A stretch of 5,245 bases of DNA, taken from NCBI GenBank assembly GCA_027729865.1, contig JAQCBM010000159.1:1-5245 (forward strand), written 5' to 3'. The stretch is from Actinomycetota bacterium. GTDB taxonomy: Bacteria; Actinomycetota; Actinomycetes; S36-B12. The position numbers were made by a program, and so were the translations under genes. The notes below the pieces were generated by a model that was given only the letters and a program-made list of their open reading frames with translations, ran no database searches and was not told the origin of the DNA. Below are positions 1-5,245 of this stretch, one piece after another (positions within the stretch are counted from its first letter, which is position 1; each line of letters begins with the position of its first letter).

Positions 1-872
1 CCATGCGTGTTCAGACCGTGCCGTTGACGAGTCCGGAGTCCGTCGACTTGGCGGACGTCCTCGGTGAAACCTGCGGCGTGCCCGGATCGGACATCACCGT
101 GCAGGTGGTGGGGCCCACCTGGGGTGCGCAGATTTCCACATCGGCACTCCAAGGCTTGGTCATCTTCTTGGTGTTAGTCACCATCTTCTTGTCGATCTAC
201 TTCGAGTGGCGAATGGCTGTGGGAGCCCTGGTCGCGTTGATCCATGACCTTGTGATCACCATCGGCATCTACGCGGCCTTCGGACTCCAGGTCACGCCGG
301 CTACTGCCATCGGTGTTCTGACCATCCTCGCGTATTCGCTGTACGACACCGTTGTCGTCTACGACAAGGTGAAAGAGAACACGCGAGGTATCGCCGGTCA
401 GTCGATCATGACCTACGACGAAGCGGCGAACCTTGCGGTCAATCAGACGGTGGTCCGGTCGATCAACACGTCTCTCACGTCACTGTTGCCGGTGTTAGCG
501 ATCATCGTGGTGGGTGCTGGTCTTCTAGGTGCTGGAACCCTGCTCGACCTCGCGGTGGCCCTGGCGATCGGCATGGCGGTGGGCACGTACTCGTCGATCT
601 TCATCGCCACGCCGGTGCTGGCCTTGCTGAAGGATCGTCAGCCAGAGATGAAGGCACTTGCGTCGCGGGTCCATGCCCGGCGCAAGCAGGCCACGAAGAC
701 CGCGGCAACTCGGAAATCCACTGGGGACGAGGGTGACTCCGACGATGCCCCGGCAGTCGAAAGCGCGTCGCCCTCGGGGCCTGCCTCGCCGGCGGAACTT
801 CGCGAGCTGGCTCGAACTCAAAGCAGCGATCGGGTGCAACCCAAGCGTCAACCGCGACGAAAGCGCCGGTAA
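1..872 (+). CDS. secF: Protein translocase subunit SecF, C-terminal part (5'-truncated by window edge)
   Basis: SecF is an inner-membrane subunit of the SecDF complex, which uses the proton gradient to help pull preproteins out of the SecYEG channel. About 289 residues are visible (numbered from the ATG at base 3, which is probably internal). The end of the extracytoplasmic domain (about 1-45, with VGPTWG at 37-42) is followed by five likely membrane segments near 47-66, 72-93, 99-120, 156-177 and 180-206. Family hallmarks are the polar stretch YDTVVVYDKVKEN (114-126) and NQTVVRSINTSLTSLLP (147-163). The first membrane segment and most of the first extracytoplasmic domain are missing only because the window starts inside the gene. 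The cytoplasmic tail (about 210-289) is hydrophilic, acidic around 242-253, and ends in the very basic KRQPRRKRR. The next gene, rel, starts 35 bases downstream, which suggests an operon. secD would be expected just upstream by analogy with relatives. The family call is very secure. Confidence 0.96.
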   Translation, partial: MRVQTVPLTSPESVDLADVLGETCGVPGSDITVQVVGPTWGAQISTSALQGLVIFLVLVTIFLSIYFEWRMAVGALVALIHDLVITIGIYAAFGLQVTPATAIGVLTILAYSLYDTVVVYDKVKENTRGIAGQSIMTYDEAANLAVNQTVVRSINTSLTSLLPVLAIIVVGAGLLGAGTLLDLAVALAIGMAVGTYSSIFIATPVLALLKDRQPEMKALASRVHARRKQATKTAATRKSTGDEGDSDDAPAVESASPSGPASPAELRELARTQSSDRVQPKRQPRRKRR

Positions 873-896
873 CCGCACGTACACTGGACGCTGACC

Positions 897-902
897 AGGA
901 GG
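897..902 (+). promoter_or_regulatory. Shine-Dalgarno sequence of rel, deciding the start codon
   Basis: AGGAGG lies five bases before the ATG at 908, which is near-ideal spacing. An in-frame GTG at 902 overlaps this motif and therefore cannot be served by it. The next ATG, at 920, is 17 bases away, which is too far. This supports initiation at 908. Confidence 0.8.
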
Positions 903-907
903 TGGGA

Positions 908-3175
908 ATGGCGAAGAACATGCCTGTTGCCACCGAGCCCGGTCGTCCTGGTTCGGATCGGTCCGGCGATGCCAGCGGTTTTCGTCATCGCTTCGCCCGG
1001 CTCGCTGGTCCGCGGTCCAATCACCCCGAGCTAGAGCCGGTTCTTCGCGACCTTCGTCGATACCACCCGAAGGCTGACACCCGGTTGGTTGCTCGTGCCT
1101 ACGAGATGGCCTCGTACCTGCACAGGGATCAAGAACGGCATTCGGGAGAGCCGTACATCACTCACCCTTTGGCGATCACTGCGATCTTGGCCGATCTTGG
1201 TATGCCGGCGCCCACGCTTGCCGCTGCGCTCTTGCACGACACTGTCGAGGACTGCGGATACTCCCTGGATGCCCTCCGGGAGGACTTCGGCGATGAAGTA
1301 GCCCTTCTCGTCGATGGTGTGACCAAACTCGACAAGGTCACCTACGGGGAAGCCTCCGCCGCCGAGACGGTGCGCAAGATGGTCGTGGCGATGGCGCGCG
1401 ATATTCGAGTCCTCGTCATCAAACTCGTGGACCGCCTTCACAACATGCGTACGCTGCAGTGGTTGCCCGAGGAGAAGCAGCAGAAGAAGGCTAAGGAAAC
1501 TCTCGAGATCTACGCACCCTTGGCGCATCGTCTCGGGATGAACACCATCAAGTGGGAACTGGAGGATCTTTCCTTCGCGACGATGTACCCGAAGATGTAC
1601 GAGGAAATCGTTCGACTGGTGGGGGAGCGGGCACCGTCACGCGAGAAGTACCTGACCCAGGTGATCTCCGACATCGATGGTCAACTGAAGTCCCATCGGA
1701 TAAAGGCGAGTGTGTCCGGACGCCCCAAGCACTACTACTCCGTCTACCAGAAGATGATCGTGCGTGGTCGCGATTTCAACGACATCTACGACCTCGTGGG
1801 TGTGCGGATTTTGGTGGACAGCGTCCGTGACTGCTACGCAGTCCTGGGCACCATCCACGCGAAGTGGAGCCCGGTACCCGGTCGTTTCAAGGACTTCATC
1901 GCGATGCCGAAATTCAACATGTATCAGTCTCTGCACACGACGGTGATCGGTCCGGACGGCAAGGTCGTGGAGGTGCAAATACGAACTACCGAGATGCACC
2001 AGGCAGCCGAACTCGGCGTTGCCGCCCATTGGAAGTACAAGCAATCGGATTCGGGCAAAGCCGCCGCAGACGACTTTGCGTGGTTGCGTCAACTCTTGGA
2101 ATGGCAGCGCGAGACCGCTGATCCCAGTGAGTTCTTGGATTCGCTGCGCTATGACCTCGGAGCGGCTGAGGTCTATGTGTTCACTCCCAAGGGCGATGTG
2201 ATGGCGCTGCCGTCGGGAGCCACGCCGGTCGACTTCGCCTATTCGGTGCACACGGAAGTCGGCCACCGCTGCGTGGGTGCTCGGGTGAACGGCAAGCTCG
2301 TTCCGCTGGAGTCACAACTCGCTAGTGGTGACGTCGTCGAGATCTTCACATCGAAAGCAGAAGGCGCTGGACCGAGTCGCGATTGGCTGAACTTCGCCGC
2401 ATCCCCGCGGGCAAAGTCGAAAATCAAGGCGTGGTTCTCCAAAGAACGACGCGACGAAGCGATGGACAACGGCAAGGATCAAATTGCCCGCGCGATGCGC
2501 AAGAAGGGCCTTCCGCTTCAGCGCATGATGACCAACCAGGCTCTCGCCACGATTGCCGCAGACTTGAACCAGGCCGACATCTCCGCGCTGTACGCCTCCG
2601 TGGGCGAGGGTCGAATTTCTGCGGCGACGATCGTCCAAAGACTCGTCGACGCTGCGGGTGGAGTCGATGGCGCTGCCGACGATGCAGCGGAAACCATTAC
2701 TCCAACCCCTGGGCGTCGTGCATCCACTTCACACGATGTGGGAGTTGTGGCCAAGGGTGCAGATGATCTGTGGATCAAGCTGGCCAGATGCTGCACCCCG
2801 GTCCCAGGGGACCCGATCATGGGGTTCGTGACCCGCGGATCGGGGGTCTCGGTGCACCGTGAGGACTGCGTGAATGTACCGAACCTGCGAGAACAGCCCG
2901 AGCGCGAAGTAGAAGTGGAGTGGGCGCCCACACCATCGAGTGTGTTCCTGGTGAACATCCAGGTAGAGGCTCTGGATCGGTCGCGACTACTTGCCGATGT
3001 GACGCGGGCGTTGTCCGACACTCACGTGAACATCTTGAGCGCATCGGTTGCCACCACGCGTGATCGGGTGGCCACATCACGGTTCACCTTCGAAATGGCG
3101 GACCCCAAGCATCTGGGATCGGTACTCAAGGCCGTGCGGACGGTCGAGGGCGTGTACGACGCTTATCGTGTGTGA
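908..3175 (+). CDS. relA: Bifunctional (p)ppGpp synthetase/hydrolase Rel (RelA/SpoT family)
   Basis: Long RSH protein of 755 residues, about the usual family length. It makes the alarmone (p)ppGpp from ATP and GDP/GTP on starved ribosomes and also degrades it. Positions below count from ATG 908. The hydrolase HD domain (about 40-195) keeps the metal and catalytic residues: H86 in YITHP, H110-D111, E114-D115, and D175/N179 in VDRLHN. The synthetase domain (about 230-375) has GRPKHYYSVYQK, D295 in YDLVGVRI, Y339 in YQSLHT and E355 in VEVQIRT. Its RFKD motif (326-329) is the RxKD form of bifunctional Rel enzymes, not the ExDD form of synthetase-only RelA. A TGS domain follows (about 420-482, with the SVHTEVGH motif), then a helical region, a Cys-Cys zinc-finger-like domain (C628, C629, H650, C654) and a C-terminal ACT domain (about 680-755). 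An Ala/Asp-rich linker lies near 580-600. Nothing is missing, so both activities are predicted. The gene probably shares a transcript with secF; no clear promoter is visible in the 35-base gap. The apt gene often found between the two is absent. Confidence 0.97.
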   Translation: MAKNMPVATEPGRPGSDRSGDASGFRHRFARLAGPRSNHPELEPVLRDLRRYHPKADTRLVARAYEMASYLHRDQERHSGEPYITHPLAITAILADLGMPAPTLAAALLHDTVEDCGYSLDALREDFGDEVALLVDGVTKLDKVTYGEASAAETVRKMVVAMARDIRVLVIKLVDRLHNMRTLQWLPEEKQQKKAKETLEIYAPLAHRLGMNTIKWELEDLSFATMYPKMYEEIVRLVGERAPSREKYLTQVISDIDGQLKSHRIKASVSGRPKHYYSVYQKMIVRGRDFNDIYDLVGVRILVDSVRDCYAVLGTIHAKWSPVPGRFKDFIAMPKFNMYQSLHTTVIGPDGKVVEVQIRTTEMHQAAELGVAAHWKYKQSDSGKAAADDFAWLRQLLEWQRETADPSEFLDSLRYDLGAAEVYVFTPKGDVMALPSGATPVDFAYSVHTEVGHRCVGARVNGKLVPLESQLASGDVVEIFTSKAEGAGPSRDWLNFAASPRAKSKIKAWFSKERRDEAMDNGKDQIARAMRKKGLPLQRMMTNQALATIAADLNQADISALYASVGEGRISAATIVQRLVDAAGGVDGAADDAAETITPTPGRRASTSHDVGVVAKGADDLWIKLARCCTPVPGDPIMGFVTRGSGVSVHREDCVNVPNLREQPEREVEVEWAPTPSSVFLVNIQVEALDRSRLLADVTRALSDTHVNILSASVATTRDRVATSRFTFEMADPKHLGSVLKAVRTVEGVYDAYRV

Positions 3176-3192
3176 ACGTGTTCGTGTGAACG
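3170..3192. repeat. Short direct repeat spanning the rel stop codon
   Basis: GTGTGAACG occurs at 3170-3178 and again at 3184-3192, with TGTTC between. The first copy contains the rel TGA stop; the second fills most of the gap before the convergent stop at 3197. The spacer region also gives a small inverted repeat, GAAC-GT-GTTC (3174-3183). The likeliest origin is a short local duplication; no function is evident. Confidence 0.4.
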
Positions 3193-3196
3193 CGCT

Positions 3197-4534
3197 TTAG
3201 CGGGCGATGCGTTGTGCTGCCTCGAGCAATGCTCGAGTGCTCTCGATTGACTCAGTGAGTGTTCGAACCGCGCGGTCGTCGCCGCGCGCCTGAGCTGCGG
3301 CGAGGTCGGCTTCTTGTCGGGCGAGCGCGTCAGTGAAGGCGTTGGCGGTGGATTCCGCACGCGCCCGCGTCTCCGGATTGTCCCGTTCCCACGCGCTCGA
3401 CTCGGCCTTGCGAACGGTGTCTTCGACCTTCTTCAAGCGGCCCTCGAGGCGGGAACGATCCGAGCGCGGCAGGTCACCGGCCTTGTCCCATTGCTCTTGG
3501 ATGGAGCGCAGCTGACGCTTGATCGAGGCGAGGTCGGCTTCTTTGGCAAGTGGCACCAAGGCTTCTGCCTTGACCACGAGGGCTTCCTTGACTTCCACGT
3601 TCGGGGCTAGTTCTGCGTCCTTGGCAGCGTCGGCAGACTTCATCGATTCATAGAAGGAATCCTGGGCCGCCTTGAACTTCTTCCAGAGTTTGTCTTCATC
3701 CGAACGCGATGCGCGCGGCGCCCGCTTCCAGTCCTCCATCAACTTCTTCAAGGACCGTGTGGTGGCACCCCAATCGGTGGACTGCGCGAGCTTCTCCGCT
3801 TGGGCGATCAATTCCCGCTTCTTGGCAATGGCGCCCTTGCGCTGAACGTCGAGTTCGGCAAAGTGGGCGCGTCGACGCTTATCGAATGCGGCCCGCGCGG
3901 AACTGAGCTTCTTCCAAAGCTCCTGCTCAAGCGAGCGGTCTGAGCGAGGAAGGGTTTTCCATTCCTCGACGATGGCGGCGAAACGTTCGCTGGTGGCCTT
4001 CCACGCCGTTGAGTCAGCAAGTGACTCAGCCTCCTGGACGAGGGCCGCTCGTGCGGCTCTGGCTTGTTCGCGTAACTTCTCGCGGTGTTCGGCCTGCCGG
4101 GTAGCGGCCGCCTCTTGCTCGGCCTGGGCAGCGTCGATCTTGCGCTGCAGGGCTTCTATATCCCCGACGAAAGAGCGTTCGGCCAGGCCCGCACGCACGC
4201 GTTCGATGACGGTGAGCGCCTGGTCAGGCTTGGCTCGTCCATCGGCAAGCCGGGTGGTGACGAGGTCGATCTCGACCACGAGATCGTCGTACTTTCGAGC
4301 GAAGAACGCCAGGCCTTCATCGGGGATGCCGGCTGCGTATTGACCGACCACTACCTCGCCGTCGGGAGCTTTCAGATACACCGTGCCATCGGGATCGACC
4401 CGCCCGAAGGCGATGCTCGGGCTGGGTGCCTCCGGAGCGCTCGCCGCTGTCTCCGCTGTGGCCGGCGCGGTGGGTCGTGGGCGCATGGATGCGGGCGTGG
4501 GAATGCTCGTGCTGTCTGTCGAGTTGCCGGTCAT
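3197..4534 (-). CDS. DUF349 domain-containing protein
   Basis: Predicted cytoplasmic protein of 445 residues with no signal peptide or membrane segment. A Pro/Ala/Thr-rich, probably disordered leader (1-40) precedes a small module beginning FGRVDPDGTVYLKAPDGE (43-60), which is typical of actinobacterial members. A highly charged, probably helical or coiled-coil region rich in Ala, Glu, Lys and Arg fills the rest. Within it are DUF349 repeats with a recurring W...EEW/EDW...SDR/SDE...LWKK pattern: repeat 1 about 165-225 (LWKK at 206-209), repeat 2 about 240-300 (LWKK at 283-286), and a more divergent third about 318-380 with the IQEQWDKAGDLPRSDRSR core but no LWKK. The start at 4534 is supported by GGAGG seven bases upstream. 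The gene lies 96 bases after a cyclophilin gene on the same strand and converges on rel with a 21-base gap. The biochemical function of DUF349 proteins is not established to my knowledge; the helical, charged build suggests a binding or scaffold role, which is inference only. Confidence 0.92.
   Translation of the reverse strand: MTGNSTDSTSIPTPASMRPRPTAPATAETAASAPEAPSPSIAFGRVDPDGTVYLKAPDGEVVVGQYAAGIPDEGLAFFARKYDDLVVEIDLVTTRLADGRAKPDQALTVIERVRAGLAERSFVGDIEALQRKIDAAQAEQEAAATRQAEHREKLREQARAARAALVQEAESLADSTAWKATSERFAAIVEEWKTLPRSDRSLEQELWKKLSSARAAFDKRRRAHFAELDVQRKGAIAKKRELIAQAEKLAQSTDWGATTRSLKKLMEDWKRAPRASRSDEDKLWKKFKAAQDSFYESMKSADAAKDAELAPNVEVKEALVVKAEALVPLAKEADLASIKRQLRSIQEQWDKAGDLPRSDRSRLEGRLKKVEDTVRKAESSAWERDNPETRARAESTANAFTDALARQEADLAAAQARGDDRAVRTLTESIESTRALLEAAQRIAR
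3221..3237. repeat. Perfect inverted repeat near the convergent gene ends
   Basis: CTCGAGC (3221-3227) and GCTCGAG (3231-3237) can form a seven-base-pair hairpin with a three-base loop. It lies inside the last codons of the DUF349 gene and 46 bases beyond the rel stop, so a rel transcript reading through would form it. There is no T-tract after it on either strand, so it is not a classic intrinsic terminator; a weak or Rho-assisted role is possible but unproven. Confidence 0.4.
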
Positions 4535-4630
4535 GTCCTCACCTCCCGCGTTCGCGTGTCGGGCCGTTGCCCGGTGTCATTGTGCTGGTCGTCAGTCTGT
4601 CAGCCAGTGTCTCAGCGCGACGGCTGAGTT
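4535..4630 (-). other. Intergenic region between the cyclophilin and DUF349 genes
   Basis: This 96-base stretch has no ORF. Read on the minus strand it holds a six-base-pair stem just after the cyclophilin stop (4623-4628 pairing with 4611-4616, loop 4617-4622) without a following T-tract. Next comes a GC-rich stem with an AACG tetraloop (CGGGC/GCCCG, 4560-4564 with 4569-4573), then a CGCG-AA-CGCG palindrome (4547-4556) touching the ribosome binding site. GTCAG occurs twice at an eight-base offset (4591-4595, 4599-4603). I see no convincing -35/-10 pair, so read-through from the cyclophilin gene or an unrecognised promoter must supply DUF349 transcription. Confidence 0.5.
4542..4546 (-). promoter_or_regulatory. 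Shine-Dalgarno sequence of the DUF349 gene
   Basis: On the minus strand GGAGG, within GGGAGGTGA, lies seven bases upstream of the ATG at 4534-4532. The strength and spacing support that start. Confidence 0.75.
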
Positions 4631-5245
4631 CTACCGGGCGGCGCTAACTGTTGCAGATTCGATAACCAACGGCTGCGCCGGTAGCCCGTCTCCGCCGCCA
4701 TCGGCGGTGCCGGCCTGGGCGACCGCCTGGATGACGTCCAGCCCCTGGGTGACCTGACCCCAGATCGTGTAACCGGAGGGCAAGGTGGTGTCCTCGTAAA
4801 CAAGGAAGAACTGGGACCCCGACGTGCCCGGGCCGGCGTTGGCCATGGCTACCGTGCCGGCGGGGGAATTCGCCTCACCCTCAGCGGGCAGGTTCTCATC
4901 GGGAACTTGATAGCCCGGGCCACCGGTGCCATTGCCGGCGGGATCGCCACACTGCACCACGAAGATGCCTGCGGTGGTGAGGCGGTGGCATGCGGTGGCG
5001 TTGTAGAAGCCGGTGTCCGCCAAAAATGCGATGGATGCGACGGTCGCCGGGGCGTCGTCGGCGAGTAGGTCGACCACGATGTTGCCGCAGTTGGTCGCGA
5101 GCGTAAGAGTGCCGGCTGTGGCTGATCCCGGATCGGGTGCGGTGTCGAAGGAAAGATCGTCCGCACGTACCGGAACGGGTTCAGTGCACAGATCGACGAT
5201 CGGCTCACCGGCTTGAACTCCATCGGCTAGGTCGGTGACTGCTTG
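4631..5245 (-). CDS. ppiB: Cyclophilin-type peptidyl-prolyl cis-trans isomerase, N-terminus beyond window edge
   Basis: Cyclophilins catalyse cis-trans isomerisation at proline bonds during protein folding. The reading frame is open from the right edge to the TAG at 4633-4631, giving 204 visible residues (numbered from the edge). A GTG at 5077 could be mistaken for the start, but it lies inside the first cyclophilin strand (NCGNIVVDL, 52-60), and 56 more in-frame codons lie upstream. The fold runs from about 45 to 200. R88 in CHRLTT corresponds to the catalytic Arg55 of human cyclophilin A, and F95 and Q98 in IFVVQCGDP to Phe60 and Gln63. Also visible are GTGGPGYQ (106-113), AGTVAMANAGP (129-139), GSQFF (143-147) and YTIWGQV (159-165). 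The position of human Trp121 does not appear to be Trp, as in many bacterial cyclophilins. The non-catalytic N-terminal stretch (1-45) and the four cysteines fit a secreted or membrane-anchored protein, but any signal peptide lies outside the window. The symbol rests on family and locus similarity to mycobacterial ppiB. Confidence 0.93.
   Translation of the reverse strand, partial: QAVTDLADGVQAGEPIVDLCTEPVPVRADDLSFDTAPDPGSATAGTLTLATNCGNIVVDLLADDAPATVASIAFLADTGFYNATACHRLTTAGIFVVQCGDPAGNGTGGPGYQVPDENLPAEGEANSPAGTVAMANAGPGTSGSQFFLVYEDTTLPSGYTIWGQVTQGLDVIQAVAQAGTADGGGDGLPAQPLVIESATVSAAR

Noticed and set aside
880..885. TACACT as a -10 element for a rel promoter
   Set aside because: There is no acceptable -35 box at the right distance and a single weak hexamer is expected by chance.
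1637..2266. 209-codon open frame on the minus strand inside rel
   Set aside because: It lies entirely opposite the conserved synthetase and TGS coding sequence, shows no recognisable domain, and is explained by codon bias in GC-rich DNA.
2518..3021. 167-codon minus-strand frame opposite the rel zinc-finger and ACT domains
   Set aside because: Shadow of the conserved rel frame; Ser/Thr/Pro-rich without a domain.
3221..3237. Intrinsic terminator for rel or the DUF349 gene
   Set aside because: The stem is only seven base pairs and no T-tract follows on either strand; kept only as an inverted repeat.
4085..4627. 180-codon open frame on the plus strand opposite the DUF349 gene
   Set aside because: It is antisense to a well-supported gene, its translation is Arg/Gly/Cys-rich with no known motif, and no ribosome binding site stands out.
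4631..5077. Cyclophilin starting at GTG 5077 as a complete 148-residue protein
   Set aside because: The start would cut into the first strand of the fold, and the same frame stays open for 56 more codons to the window edge with cyclophilin-like sequence just upstream.
1..5245. Mobile element, CRISPR array, tRNA/rRNA or defence/toxin system
   Set aside because: I found no transposase-like frame, terminal repeats, regularly spaced repeats or RNA gene; all coding space is filled by four housekeeping-type genes.

Overview
The window looks like a chromosomal housekeeping region of a moderately GC-rich actinobacterium. It carries the end of secF followed by a long RelA/SpoT homologue (Rel), and converging on these from the other strand a DUF349 protein preceded by a cyclophilin. 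From family knowledge, secD-secF-(apt)-rel with a convergent ppiB-type gene is a familiar arrangement in Mycobacterium and Streptomyces relatives. The actinobacterial character also shows in the bifunctional Rel motifs, the DUF349 N-terminal module and the CHRLTT/QCGDP signature of the cyclophilin. I cannot name a genus from the sequence alone.

Layout. Bases 1-872 (+) are the 3' part of secF; its start lies left of the window. After a 35-base gap with a strong Shine-Dalgarno sequence, 908-3175 (+) encodes a complete bifunctional (p)ppGpp synthetase/hydrolase. Only 21 bases separate its stop from the stop of the convergent DUF349 gene (4534 to 3197, -). A 96-base intergenic stretch with several short inverted repeats then leads to the peptidyl-prolyl isomerase gene (right edge to 4631, -), whose start lies right of the window. 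No stretch over 300 bases lacks a gene.

How the genes relate. secF and rel are probably co-transcribed; one works in protein export and the other in the stringent response, so the pairing is conserved neighbourhood rather than one pathway. The cyclophilin and DUF349 gene may form a second, opposing unit; the cyclophilin probably folds exported proteins, while the role of the DUF349 protein is unknown. I see no mobile element, CRISPR array, RNA gene, toxin-antitoxin or defence system, and nothing that amounts to a new biological system. The points worth a second look are the absence of apt between secF and rel, the DUF349 protein beside rel, the short convergent junction, and the cysteine pattern of the cyclophilin.
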